64,000 nucleotides of DNA from CAZQVN01 sp964596775. GTDB lineage: Bacteria; Eisenbacteria; RBG-16-71-46; JABDJR01; JAWXBZ01. The notes beneath the pieces are model-generated. The model was not told where the DNA came from and did not search any database. It saw only the letters and a program-made list of their open reading frames with translations. The stretch spans positions 1 to 64,000 of the forward strand of contig CAZQVN010000001.1 in assembly GCA_964596775.1 (NCBI GenBank), given 5' to 3'. Positions 35,132 to 45,104 of this stretch are shown here, one piece after another (position 1 is the first letter of the stretch; the number at the start of each line of letters is the position of its first letter). The position numbers and the translations under genes were made by a program.

Positions 35132-36001
35132 GTGACGGAATACCTCGACTGGAAAGCGGACCCGGACAATCCGGTGCTTGCGGAAACCTACGATGAAATG
35201 TCGTTCTGGGCAGCCCGGTTCGGCAATCTTCTCATGGAGAATATCGCGCTCCGGAAGGGGATCTGCGGCCTCGACATCGGCTGCGGCACCGGCTTTCCCC
35301 TGCTCGAACTGGCCCGCCGCCATGGAGTGTCCTCGGAGTTCATCGGCGTGGACATCTGGCGCCATGCCCTGAACCGGGCGGAGATGAAGAGGCGGGGGCA
35401 CGACGTGTCCAACGCCGCGATCGTCCGCGCGGATGCCGGCGGACTTCCGTTTTCCGACGAGTCCTTCGACCTTGTCGTGTCGAATCTCGGCATCAACAAC
35501 TTCGACAACCCCGCCGCGGTTCTCTACGAATGCCGTCGCGTGGCCAGGCCCGGCGCCCGTCTTGTCCTCACCACGAATGTCCTCGGTCACATGCGCGAGT
35601 TCTACGAGGTCTTCCGGGGGGTCCTGAAAGAGATGGGAACGCCGGAGGACCTGAAACGGCTCGACCTGCACGAGCAGCGGCGCAGCACGCGCGACGGCCT
35701 GGTCATTCTCCTCCAGGCGGCCGGTTTCACCGCATCCCGCGTCGTCCAGAGCACGTTCCACCTCCGGTTCCTCGACGGCTCGGCGCTGTTCCGCGACCAC
35801 TTGATCCGGATCGGCTTTCTGGATGCCTGGAAGCGGGTGGTGGATCCCGACCGGACGACGGCCCTGTTCGAGACGCTCGAGGAACGCCTGAACGCCGAGG
35901 CGGAGAAGGCGGGCGGACTGACCCTGACCGTCCCGATGCTCTACCTCGAGTCGGTCCGCTCGGAAGCCGGGGCCTCCGGGCGACCCGTCGAGATGACCTG
36001 A
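35132..36001 (+). CDS. Class I SAM-dependent methyltransferase
   Basis: A 289-residue methyltransferase. Motif I is GLDIGCGTGFPLLELARR, then EFIGVDIWRHALNRAEMK (acidic loop), ADAGGLPFSDESFDLVVSN (motif IV region) and LGINNFDNPAAVLYECRRVA. This is the ubiquinone/menaquinone-methyltransferase-like Methyltransf_11 type acting on a small molecule. The GTG at 35132 is chosen over the ATG pair at 35093 because CAGGAG lies 8-9 bases before it. It follows the aminotransferase by about 50 bases and may be co-transcribed, but no pyrimidine-pathway step needs it. Confidence 0.83.
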   Translation: MTEYLDWKADPDNPVLAETYDEMSFWAARFGNLLMENIALRKGICGLDIGCGTGFPLLELARRHGVSSEFIGVDIWRHALNRAEMKRRGHDVSNAAIVRADAGGLPFSDESFDLVVSNLGINNFDNPAAVLYECRRVARPGARLVLTTNVLGHMREFYEVFRGVLKEMGTPEDLKRLDLHEQRRSTRDGLVILLQAAGFTASRVVQSTFHLRFLDGSALFRDHLIRIGFLDAWKRVVDPDRTTALFETLEERLNAEAEKAGGLTLTVPMLYLESVRSEAGASGRPVEMT

Positions 36002-36007
36002 CCCGCC

Positions 36008-36697
36008 GTGGTCCGGGTCAAGATCTGCTGCATCACGACCTGCGCGGAAGCGGCCCTTGCGGTGCGCGCCGGCGCCTCGGCCGTCGGGCTCGTTTCCGGA
36101 ATGCCGAGCGGGCCCGGCGTCATTTCCGAGTCGCTGATCGCGGAGATCGCCGCGTGGATTCCGCCCGGTGTATCCACGTTTCTGCTGACGAGCCGGACCG
36201 ACCCCGACGAGATCGCCGCGCAGCAGAAGCGCTGCCGGACGAACACGATCCAGCTCTGCGACGCGCTCGAGCCCGAAGCGCGCGGCCGGCTTCGGGTCCT
36301 GCTCCCGGGAGTGTCCATCGTCCAGGTCGTTCACGTGACCGGCCCGGAGTCGCTGAGCGAAGCCCGCGCGGCCGCCGCGCATTCCGACGCGCTGCTGCTC
36401 GATTCGGGCACTCCGAACGGGCCGGTCCGGGAGCTGGGCGGCACCGGTCGCCGCCACGACTGGAGCGTGAGCCGGGCCATCCGGGAGGAAGTGGCCCTTC
36501 CGGTTTTCCTGGCGGGAGGGCTGAATCCCGGGAACGTCGCGGAAGCGGTGCGGACGGTGGACCCGTTCGGCGTGGACGTCTGTTCGGGGCTGCGGACAGG
36601 GGGATCGCTGGACGAGGAGCGACTGGATCGGTTTTTCGAGAATCTGCGCGGGACGCCCGGCGCGATGCCGGAGGCGGCCCGCCACGGGCGGAGTTGA
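36008..36697 (+). CDS. trpF: Phosphoribosylanthranilate isomerase-like protein
   Basis: A 229-residue TIM barrel of the TrpF family (third step of tryptophan synthesis). The catalytic Cys is in VKICCITTCAEAALAVRAGA (Cys7; family form VKICGIT). The general-acid Asp lies in LLLDSGTP, and the phosphate site is LAGGLNPGNVAEAV followed by GVDVCSGLRTGG (family: GVDVSSGVE). Gly-to-Cys next to Cys7 and the Ser-to-Cys in the phosphate loop are unusual. The gene stands alone without other trp genes. It starts with GTG six bases after the methyltransferase stop and lacks a ribosome site, so it is probably translated by coupling. Confidence 0.82.
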   Translation: MVRVKICCITTCAEAALAVRAGASAVGLVSGMPSGPGVISESLIAEIAAWIPPGVSTFLLTSRTDPDEIAAQQKRCRTNTIQLCDALEPEARGRLRVLLPGVSIVQVVHVTGPESLSEARAAAAHSDALLLDSGTPNGPVRELGGTGRRHDWSVSRAIREEVALPVFLAGGLNPGNVAEAVRTVDPFGVDVCSGLRTGGSLDEERLDRFFENLRGTPGAMPEAARHGRS

Positions 36698-36731
36698 GCG
36701 CCCGTCCCGGGGACCCGGACAAGGAGAAACC

Positions 36732-37274
36732 ATGCGCTACGATCTTGATGAAGCCGTGGACATCCTCTCGCGGACGCCGTCCGTTCTCGACGCCCTGCTT
36801 CGCGATCTCCCCGATCCATGGCTCCGCACGAACGAGGGACCGGACACGTTCAGCCCGTTCGACGTGATCGTTCACCTTATCCAGGGGGAGAAGAAGGACT
36901 GGATCGAACGCGCGCGGATCATCCTCGACGCGGGAGAGTCGCGGGCCTTCGAGCCGTTCGACCGATTTGCCGGCCTCGAGGAGAGCCGCTCCCGGCCTCT
37001 CGGCGACCTGCTCGACGAATTCGGCGCACTCCGGCGCGGGAACCTGGCGGCCCTGCGGGAGATGAACCTCTCGGAGGCCGACCTGGATCGCCGGGGCCGT
37101 CACCCGGCCTTCGGCCCGGTGACGCTCCGCGAACTGCTCGGCACCTGGGTCGTGCACGACCTGAATCACGTGGCACAGGTGGCGCGGGTCCTGGCCGGGA
37201 ACTATGTCGACGAAGTCGGTCCGTGGACGGAGTACCTGCCGATACTGGCCCGGCGGCTCGAAAAAAGAGGTTGA
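36732..37274 (+). CDS. DinB-family (four-helix, metal-binding) protein
   Basis: A 180-residue DinB/YfiT-type protein. Metal-ligand histidines are visible in FDVIVHLIQGEKKDW and in TWVVHDLNHVAQVARVL, the usual three-His arrangement. Members act as thiol transferases with bacillithiol or mycothiol or as other metal enzymes; the thiol used here is unknown. AAGGAGAAA precedes the ATG. It follows trpF by 34 bases. Confidence 0.85.
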   Translation: MRYDLDEAVDILSRTPSVLDALLRDLPDPWLRTNEGPDTFSPFDVIVHLIQGEKKDWIERARIILDAGESRAFEPFDRFAGLEESRSRPLGDLLDEFGALRRGNLAALREMNLSEADLDRRGRHPAFGPVTLRELLGTWVVHDLNHVAQVARVLAGNYVDEVGPWTEYLPILARRLEKRG

Positions 37275-37443
37275 CGCTTCCGGCGCGCAGGCGTCACAGT
37301 CGGATTGTCACCCGGTCGGCGTGCAAGGCGTCACAGCCTGAATGATTCCCGCCGCTCGCGCAGGCCGCCCCCCTCCCGCAACACCCCCGGGCGATCACGA
37401 CCCGCCGAACACCCCCGCTCAGCCTCCCCCGTGGAGAGTCGTC

Positions 37444-37740
37444 ATGACTTTCATTCTGTCGCTGTTCCTGTCGTTTGTCCTCCCGTCCCTGCAGGAGGGA
37501 ACCGGCGCCGGCGGGTTTCCCGGTGCGTGGCATCCTGGTTCCGCACCGGGCCGGTTCGGTCCGGTTGGGGCCGCGTGCCGCGCCGGCTCCGCCCCGGGTC
37601 ACACCGGTCCGGCCCGCGCGGAGAGTCCTCCCCCGCCGCCGCCGCCCACACCGCCCCAGCCGCCGAAACCGCCGAAGGAAAAGCCCGTGCCGAAGCCCGA
37701 AGAGGTCACCTGGAGCCAGATCAAGACGCGGCATCCCTGA
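37444..37740 (+). CDS. Small Pro-rich secreted protein ending in TWSQIKTRHP
   Basis: A 98-residue protein with a hydrophobic N-terminus MTFILSLFLSFVLPSLQ that may be a signal peptide or anchor. A Gly/Pro/Ala spacer and a run PPPPPPPTPPQPPKPPKEKP follow, then the C-terminus PEEVTWSQIKTRHP. The closing tail resembles those of the DUF4394 protein at 44102 (ESTTWSRIKTQF) and of the fragment at 61045. GGAG precedes the ATG at 37444; a longer frame from 37342 is Pro-rich and has no ribosome site. I recognise no family. The composition is biased but the shared tail argues that it is a real gene. Confidence 0.55.
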   Translation: MTFILSLFLSFVLPSLQEGTGAGGFPGAWHPGSAPGRFGPVGAACRAGSAPGHTGPARAESPPPPPPPTPPQPPKPPKEKPVPKPEEVTWSQIKTRHP

Positions 37741-37776
37741 ACCGACTCCCCCGCTTCACCCCCCGGGAGATCCTTC

Positions 37777-38388
37777 ATGCGCCCGCATCTGTTGCACGCC
37801 ATCGCCCCCGGTAACCGGGCGGCCCGGCCCTTGCGATGCACGTTACGTCCGCCGGTCGCTGCCTGCTTCATCCCCCTCCTGATCCTGCTGCTGATCCCGG
37901 CAACGGCGCCACGCGCGGCGGATACGCCGCGCGATTCCGTCCTCTCGCTGGACGGCATCGTGATGTCCGGGGAAAGCTCGGATCCCTTCGGAAAGACGGC
38001 CCGGATGACCGGGTTCCGGCTGATCCGCGTTCGCGTCCGGACCGCGGCCCCGGCGCGGCGGTTCTTCGCTCTCGTTTCCCCCGACTCCGGTGCGGCCCCG
38101 TACGTCCTGCCCGGCGCGATGCTCCGGCAGCTTCGGGAGCCGGCCCGCCCGGCGGTCAAGAAGGCTCCCGGCAGTCCGCGCTTTCGGCTCGGCCCGGAGT
38201 CCTGGTTCGAGCTGCGGTCCGTGCCCCCGCGAGAACCGGTGCCCGACGCGCTCGGTCGGGTCGACTGCGAGGCGAGCGCGCTCGTGGATCCCTCCGCCGC
38301 CCCCCCCGGCGGGGGCCCGGTGTGGATCACGCTCTATTCCGAGGAAGGCGTGCGGCTCGCCGGATGCCGGGAGGAGGGAGCGCCATGA
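37777..38388 (+). CDS. Exported or membrane-anchored protein of unknown function
   Basis: A 203-residue protein with an Arg-rich N-terminus and a hydrophobic segment (about 28-47, CFIPLLILLLIPATAPRAA) that should act as a signal peptide. The remainder is strand-rich: SLDGIVMSGESSDPFG, FRLIRVRVRTAAPARRFFAL, GPVWITLYSEEGVRLAGC. GGGAGA precedes the ATG. Its stop overlaps the start of the next gene (ATGA) once the artificial duplication at the gap is removed, so it is coupled to the transglutaminase-like exported protein and may be its partner. I do not recognise the family. Confidence 0.6.
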   Translation: MRPHLLHAIAPGNRAARPLRCTLRPPVAACFIPLLILLLIPATAPRAADTPRDSVLSLDGIVMSGESSDPFGKTARMTGFRLIRVRVRTAAPARRFFALVSPDSGAAPYVLPGAMLRQLREPARPAVKKAPGSPRFRLGPESWFELRSVPPREPVPDALGRVDCEASALVDPSAAPPGGGPVWITLYSEEGVRLAGCREEGAP

Positions 38389-38400
38389 GGACGACATGCA

Positions 38401-38500
38401 NNNNNNNNNNNNNNNNNNNNNNNNNNNNNNNNNNNNNNNNNNNNNNNNNNNNNNNNNNNNNNNNNNNNNNNNNNNNNNNNNNNNNNNNNNNNNNNNNNNN
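38401..38500. other. Assembly gap (100 N) between duplicated 55-bp contig ends
   Basis: Bases 38346-38400 equal 38501-38555 exactly. As at 8715, the contigs overlap by one 55-mer and the gap is not real. Collapsing it joins the stop of the preceding gene to the ATG of the next. Confidence 0.9.
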
Positions 38501-38539
38501 AGGCGTGCGGCTCGCCGGATGCCGGGAGGAGGGAGCGCC

Positions 38540-40000
38540 ATGAGGACGACATGCATGTCGCCGTCGGATAGATCGGCCACCTGGCCGCGCTGGACTTTCG
38601 GATGGGCGACGCAACGAAGTCACGCCGGCGTTTCCGCACTGGTCTGCGTTCTTGCCGCGGCGCGGATCCTGGTTCCGTCACCCGCCGGGGCCACGTTCTT
38701 CCGCGACGTCCGCAACATCCTCGACACGAACAGCGCGTCCGTCGTCGAGGAACACCACATCGACATCCACGCCACGCCGGCCCGGCTCGAAGTGCTGATC
38801 CCGCGCTCCGAGTCGCTGCCCGGCGACGGAGAGGTGGCGGTCTACAACCAGTGGGCCACGGTCACCTGTACCGTCGTGCCGGCGCCCGACTACGAGGATC
38901 GCTCCCAGTGGTACACGCGGTTCGTGTGGACCCGGCTGGCCGGGGTATCGCGCATCACGATCCGGGCCACAACGGACATCACCGGCTCCGCGGACATCCA
39001 GGGCGTGTCCACGGACCTGACCCGGTATCCGGGGGCGTTCTACACGGACTTCACGCCGACCATCCAGTACGTGCCGGGCATCGACGAGACCATCCGCGCG
39101 CTGGAAGGCACGATGGACGACATCCGCGGGTATCCCGGCGGGGACATCGGCCTCGCCCAGCGCTGGGCGGCGTACCTGCTCGGCACGTTCTCGCAGGGTT
39201 CCTGTCCGGGAGCGGGGATCGACGACGCGGCCGGGACGTGGGCCTCCGGCCTGGCGGACTGCGACGGCTTCTCCAACGTGTTCGTTTCGGGCCTGCGCTC
39301 GCTCGGCATCCCGGCCTGCGTCATGATCGGGTACAACCTGCCGGGCGGTCCGGTCTTCAACGACTTCGCGCTCGGGGGGATCGAGCATGGCCTCCATGCC
39401 TGGGCCGGCGCCTGGTCGGAGGGGCTGCAGGCGTTCCTGCCGGTGGACCCGGGTCACTTCGAGTACGGTCTGGTCGACGCCCAGCGGGTCCACTTTGCCT
39501 ATCACGAGGATCTGGCCAGCCATCGCCGGTTCTTCCTGGCCTCGGGCGGCAGCGTGAGCTTCGGGTCCTGGTCGTTTCCCTCGTTCACGCAGTCGAATTC
39601 CAGCACGCACTACGGTGCGTCGCGCGTCCGCCTCGCCGAGGACGGGTTCGGCCACACGATGGTCGCGAACGAGGTCACCGGGGTGCACGCGCCGGGGGGC
39701 AACACCGGCGTGCCCGAACCGGACTCGACGGATACCGACGCCGTGAAACTCCTCGTGTCGAGTCCGTTCCGCGCGGCGCTCACGGTGTCCGTGCTCAGCC
39801 GTGACCCGACCACGATCACCGTGGAGATCTTCGACGCGCTCGGCCGCAGGGTGGCCGTGCCGGCCGATGCAAAACCGGCCGGCCCCGGGGAGTCGTTCTT
39901 CCGCTGGCTGCCCGGCGGCGCCGCGGCCGGCGTCTACTTCGTGCGGGCCACGACCCGCGAAGGCACCACCCGGCTCGCCCGCGCGGTGCTGGCCCGATGA
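38540..40000 (+). CDS. Exported transglutaminase-like protein with FlgD-type C-terminus
   Basis: A 486-residue protein with a long N-terminal region and hydrophobic segment (about 28-45) before the mature part. A transglutaminase/protease-like core at about 190-320 shows the Cys-His-Asp triad: LADCDGFSNVFVSGLRSLGI, then HGLHAWAGAW, then FLPVDPGH. The C-terminal 85 residues are an Ig-like module (VKLLVSSPFRAALTVSVL, ITVEIFDALGRRVAVP, AGVYFVRATTREG) ending in ARAVLAR. A strong GGGAGGAGGG precedes the ATG at 38540. Transglutaminase-like domains in bacteria are mostly cysteine peptidases or amidases, so surface proteolysis or cross-linking is likely. It is coupled to the gene upstream. Confidence 0.82.
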   Translation: MRTTCMSPSDRSATWPRWTFGWATQRSHAGVSALVCVLAAARILVPSPAGATFFRDVRNILDTNSASVVEEHHIDIHATPARLEVLIPRSESLPGDGEVAVYNQWATVTCTVVPAPDYEDRSQWYTRFVWTRLAGVSRITIRATTDITGSADIQGVSTDLTRYPGAFYTDFTPTIQYVPGIDETIRALEGTMDDIRGYPGGDIGLAQRWAAYLLGTFSQGSCPGAGIDDAAGTWASGLADCDGFSNVFVSGLRSLGIPACVMIGYNLPGGPVFNDFALGGIEHGLHAWAGAWSEGLQAFLPVDPGHFEYGLVDAQRVHFAYHEDLASHRRFFLASGGSVSFGSWSFPSFTQSNSSTHYGASRVRLAEDGFGHTMVANEVTGVHAPGGNTGVPEPDSTDTDAVKLLVSSPFRAALTVSVLSRDPTTITVEIFDALGRRVAVPADAKPAGPGESFFRWLPGGAAAGVYFVRATTREGTTRLARAVLAR

Positions 40001-40078
40001 GGCGGCGTCCCGGAAACCGGAGTCCTCCCCGGTCGCCTCCGGTTGGCGGCGCGGTTCGAAGCCGGCAGCGCTGCCGTC

Positions 40079-40107
40079 GTGACATCACCCCGGACTCCGG
40101 GTATGAT
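40079..40107 (+). promoter_or_regulatory. Promoter GTGACA-N17-TATGAT of the NCS1 gene, leaderless start
   Basis: GTGACA (40079-40084) and TATGAT (40102-40107) each match five of six consensus positions with ideal 17-base spacing. The -10 ends six bases before the GTG start at 40114, and no ribosome binding site is present. Confidence 0.65.
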
Positions 40108-40113
40108 GCCGCC

Positions 40114-41519
<1,406 letters not shown>

Positions 41520-41520
<1 letters not shown>

Positions 41521-42770
41521 TGACCCGGCCGCTCGAAGGCCTCACCGTCCTCGACCTGTCCCGCGTCCTGGCCGGCCCCTACTGCACGATGACGCTCGGC
41601 GACCTCGGCGCCCGCGTCATCAAGATCGAGCAGCCCGGCATCGGCGACCCCACCCGCGCGTGGGGCCCGCCGTTCGCCGGCGGCGAAAGCGCCTACTACC
41701 TGAGCATCAACCGGAACAAGGAAAGCGTGACGCTCGACTTCGGCGCACCGGAGGGCGCCGCGATCCTCCGCCGCCTCGTCGAACGGGCGGACATCCTGGT
41801 GGAAAACTTCCGCACCGGTGTCCTCGACCGCAGGGGGTTCGGTTACGACGCCTGCGCGGAGCTCAATCCGCGGCTGATCTACGCCTCGATCTCCGGTTAC
41901 GGACGGACCGGTCCGGACGCGGAGCGCCCCGGCTACGACCTCATCGCCCAGGGCGAGGGAGGCATCATGAGCCTCACCGGCGACCCGGACGGCCCGCCAT
42001 GGAAAACGGGCGTGTCGTTTGCCGACATCACCGCCGGGCTCTGGACGCTGTCGGGCATTCTTGCCGCACTCCACGAACGGGAGAAGACCGGACGCGGGCA
42101 GCGGGTGGAGATGTCGCTCATCGACGGCCAGGTGAGCCTGCTCGGCTACCAGGCGCTGAACGAGTTCCTGGGGTTCAGGGCGGAACGGCTCGGCAACCGC
42201 CATCCGACGCTGACGCCGTACGAAACCTACGAGGCCGCGGGCCATCGTTTCCTGAACGTGGCCGTCGGCAACGAGGATCACTGGCGGGCGTTCTGCGGCG
42301 CCATCGGCCGGAAGGCGCTGTGCGACGATCCGCGCCTTGCCGGCAACGCCGCCCGCATCGCGCACCGCGCCGAGTTGGAGGCGGTTCTCGTTCCGGTGAT
42401 GAAGACCCGCTCGGTCGAGGACTGGCTGGATCGCTTCCGGAAGGCCGGCGTGCCGGCCGGAGCGGTGCGCGACGTGAAGGACGTATTGAGTTCCGGAACG
42501 GTCCGGGAAAGGATGATCCGGACCGTGGAGCATCCGACTGCCGGGGCGCTGCGGCTGACTGCGATGCCGGTGCGGCTGTCGGGAGGTGACGCCCCGGCCG
42601 CGGCGCCGCCCCATTCGAGCGCCGGACCATCGACGCCCCCGCCCCGGCCGGTCACGGAGCCGCACACCGCCCCGCCGCCCCGCCTCGGGGAGCACACGGA
42701 TTCCGTTCTCCGGGAACTGGGGCTTTCGACCGACGAGATCGAGTCCCTGCGCAACGGAGGTGTCCTGTGA
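41520..42770 (+). CDS. CaiB/BaiF family III CoA-transferase
   Basis: A 416-residue family III CoA-transferase. Conserved stretches are LTVLDLSRVLAGPYCTMTLG, ARVIKIEQPGIGDPTRAWGP, SAYYLSINRNKESVTLDF and GYDLIAQGEGGIMSLTGD, the last being the family region containing the catalytic-site Asp. The enzyme moves CoA between organic acids; formyl-CoA, succinyl-CoA or carnitine-type substrates cannot be told apart. A Pro/Ala-rich insertion lies near the C-terminus (AAAPPHSSAGPSTPPPRP). Coupling to the permease suggests it activates an acid derived from the imported compound, for instance a 3-oxo or 3-hydroxy acid from pyrimidine breakdown; this is an inference. Confidence 0.88.
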
Positions 42771-43906
42771 AATGGTTCGGTGTCCTGATCCTGGCCGGCG
42801 TGCTGGTCCAACCCGCCGGTCCCGCCGCGAGTGCGCCCCCGGCGCCCATCGTGATGACCGTGTTCGCGGGCGACTCGCTGCACTTCCGGCCGGCTCGACC
42901 GGAGGCCCGCGTCACCGAGGGTGTCGTCACGCTGGACAACGGCCGCGAGATCGCGCGCCGCGTGACGTTTCCGGAGCTCGACCCGGATCGGCGCTGGCGG
43001 ATCACCGGCCGTCTCGTGACCCGGCCGGTGCCGAAGGACGAGGTGAGCGTCGGCGACCCCTGGGATCGCTCGGCCTGCATCCGCCTCCGGCGCGCCGGGC
43101 AGCCGGACCTCGAGCTGATCCGCCACGTGACCGCGTACGGCGGGGTCACGGCATTCGACGTGGATCTTTCGGATCTCGCGTCCGCGCTGACCGGATCGGC
43201 GGCGATCCACGCCTTTGTCGACACCTGGCTCTCGCCGGCCTGGACCGTGGACTTTCGCATCGAGTTCGCGGCACTGGCGGACACCGTCGATCCGAACGGC
43301 CTGACGGCCGCGGTGCGGACACCGGCATCGTGGGTGCTCGACACCGCCCCGCCGGCGCGGGTGCGGCCGGTCGTCTTCCACCCGTGGGTCACCGCGGAGC
43401 TGATGGCACGGTCGGCCGTCGAGGGGGCGGCCCGGGGCGGCGCGGCCGCCGGGAAAACCGCCACGGCCGGGATCACATCGCCTCCGGACACGACGGAACT
43501 CACGGTCCCGGTGACCATCCCCGCGGGAACGCGGCGCGTCCTGCTGCGCCTCCTGTCGACCGGTCACTGCACGGACGGCCGCGACGACGACGAGTTCCGC
43601 AGCAAGGATCACGTGATCCGCGTGGACGGACGGGTCGTGCACCGCTTCCGCCCCTGGCGCGACGACTGCCGCGACTTCCGCGCCGTGAACCCCTACTGCC
43701 GGCGCTGGTCCGACGGTTCCTGGTCCTCCGACTACAGCCGCAGCGGTTTCTGCCCCGGCGACCTCGTGCCGCCGGTGATCGTGGATCTCACGGACGCGCT
43801 GAAACCGGGCCCGCACACGGTGTCCCTGGCCATCGAGGGGATCCGGCCGAAGGCGGACGAGCATCTCGGGTACTGGCGGGTGTCGGCGAGCCTTCTGGAG
43901 TGGTGA
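42767..43906 (+). CDS. Secreted PNGase F-like protein
   Basis: A 379-residue exported protein with signal peptide MKWFGVLILAGVLVQPAGPA. The N-terminal part (30-170) and C-terminal part (240-379) are both strand-rich. The C-terminal half reads LLRLLSTGHCTDGRDDDEF, KDHVIRVDGRVVHRFRPW, DDCRDFRAVNPYCRRWSDG and SRSGFCPGDLVPPVIVDL. This matches the jelly-roll layout of peptide-N-glycosidase F, where 'x-x-H-x-[IV]-x-V-[ND]-G' and 'S-R-x-x-W-C-P-G' are conserved. PNGase F removes N-linked glycans from glycoproteins; whether the active-site Asp/Glu are present I cannot confirm. Starts at GTG overlapping the CoA-transferase stop, with GGAGG six bases upstream. Confidence 0.7.
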   Translation: MKWFGVLILAGVLVQPAGPAASAPPAPIVMTVFAGDSLHFRPARPEARVTEGVVTLDNGREIARRVTFPELDPDRRWRITGRLVTRPVPKDEVSVGDPWDRSACIRLRRAGQPDLELIRHVTAYGGVTAFDVDLSDLASALTGSAAIHAFVDTWLSPAWTVDFRIEFAALADTVDPNGLTAAVRTPASWVLDTAPPARVRPVVFHPWVTAELMARSAVEGAARGGAAAGKTATAGITSPPDTTELTVPVTIPAGTRRVLLRLLSTGHCTDGRDDDEFRSKDHVIRVDGRVVHRFRPWRDDCRDFRAVNPYCRRWSDGSWSSDYSRSGFCPGDLVPPVIVDLTDALKPGPHTVSLAIEGIRPKADEHLGYWRVSASLLEW

Positions 43907-44101
43907 GGGACTGAAATCCGCTGTCGGGCTCGAGCGGGACCCTCGTTTTCGGCCGCCCCGGCGGCCCGAAAAAAAATGAGCCCCTCCGCAATCCGGTTTC
44001 CATCCGCAGACGTATCCCTTTCACGCTGAGGCCAGATCCATCCCCGACCCTCCGCTCTCGCTCGCATCGGCTCCATGTATTTCATCCGCAGGAGGATCGT
44101 C

Positions 44102-44995
44102 ATGTCCGTGAAGGGTATCGTGTTCGCTGTTTCGCGCAGGTCTCTCGTCGCCGGGCTGCTTGCTCTGGCCCTGCAGGCCCCCCCGGCCGGCGTCGCGCAG
44201 GCCGCTGAGGAGATTTTCGCCGTCACCGCCAGCAACGCGCTCGTCAACTTCAATTCGTCCAACCCCTGGTTCTTCAGCAGCCGCCCGATCACCGGAATGA
44301 TGAGCGGCGAGGACGCGCTGGGCATCGATTTCCGGCCCGCCGGCCCGCCGAACGGAAGGCTCTACGTTCTCGGAAGCACGGGACGCATCTACCGCATCGA
44401 CGACCCGTTCAGCGGGGTGGCCACACCGGTGACGACGACTCCGTTCTCCCTGTCCGGCAGCACGTTCGGTTTCGACTTCAACCCGGCGGTGGATCGGATC
44501 CGGATCATCAGCGACGCGGATCAGAACCTCCGCGTGCATCCGGACACCGGCAACCTGGTGGCCACCGACGGCACACTCGCCTACTCCGCGGGAGATCCCA
44601 ATTTCGGTGTGGATCCGAACTGTTCCGGAGCGGGGTACAACAACAACGTGAACGGAACGCCGACGACGGTCCTCTACAACATCGATTTCGCGCTCGACAT
44701 CCTGGTGACCCAGACGCCGGCAAACAACGGAACCCTCCAGACCGTCGGCCCGCTGGGGCTCGACATCAACGGAACGAACGGCTTCGACATCTCCGGCTTC
44801 ACGGGGATCGCCTACGCGGCTCTCAACACGGGCGGGGTCCAGTCGACGCTCTATACGATCAACCTCGGCACCGGCGCCGCCTCGTCCATGGGCGTCATCG
44901 GATGCCAGGAGCCGATCCGCGGGATCTCGGTTCTCCGGGAAGCGCCGACTCCGACGGAATCCACGACCTGGAGCCGGATCAAGACACAGTTCTGA
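44102..44995 (+). CDS. Secreted DUF4394 protein ending in TWSRIKTQF
   Basis: A 297-residue exported protein. The signal peptide spans residues 1-34 (LVAGLLALALQAPPAGVAQA). The rest is a DUF4394 beta-propeller: EIFAVTASNALVNFNSS, ALGIDFRPAGPPNGRLYVLG, FGFDFNPAVDRIRIISDAD, QNLRVHPDTGNLVATDG and FTGIAYAALNTGG. The family is common in secreted proteins but has no known activity. After the propeller comes a linker REAPTPTESTTWSRIKTQF; this tail is shared with the protein at 37444 and the fragment at 61045. GGAGG is six bases before the ATG. A strong terminator follows, and the preceding intergenic stretch holds an imperfect hairpin at 43947-43974. Confidence 0.87.
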   Translation: MSVKGIVFAVSRRSLVAGLLALALQAPPAGVAQAAEEIFAVTASNALVNFNSSNPWFFSSRPITGMMSGEDALGIDFRPAGPPNGRLYVLGSTGRIYRIDDPFSGVATPVTTTPFSLSGSTFGFDFNPAVDRIRIISDADQNLRVHPDTGNLVATDGTLAYSAGDPNFGVDPNCSGAGYNNNVNGTPTTVLYNIDFALDILVTQTPANNGTLQTVGPLGLDINGTNGFDISGFTGIAYAALNTGGVQSTLYTINLGTGAASSMGVIGCQEPIRGISVLREAPTPTESTTWSRIKTQF

Positions 44996-45016
44996 TCGAA
45001 CGGTACGCACAACAAG

Positions 45017-45057
45017 GACGCCCGCCCCGGTTGCGCCGGAGCGGGCGTCTCGATTTT
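45017..45057 (+). terminator. Rho-independent terminator of the DUF4394 gene
   Basis: GACGCCCGC (45017-45025) pairs with GCGGGCGTC (45041-45049), with an inner CCGG/CCGG pair, and is followed by TCGATTTTT. Confidence 0.85.
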
Positions 45058-45104
45058 TGTCCCGTCCCGACGGAGCGGAACGGTCGCCGGTCGATCGCTC
45101 CCCG

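Noticed and set aside
37275..37443. Repeated AGGCGTCACAG motif near 37290 and 37330 as a short repeat array
   Set aside because: Only two imperfect copies; not distinguishable from chance in this composition.
43947..43974. Hairpin with flanking T and A runs as a terminator of the PNGase-like gene
   Set aside because: The T-run is on the 5' side and A on the 3' side of the + transcript, the reverse of an intrinsic terminator, and the stem has a bulge.
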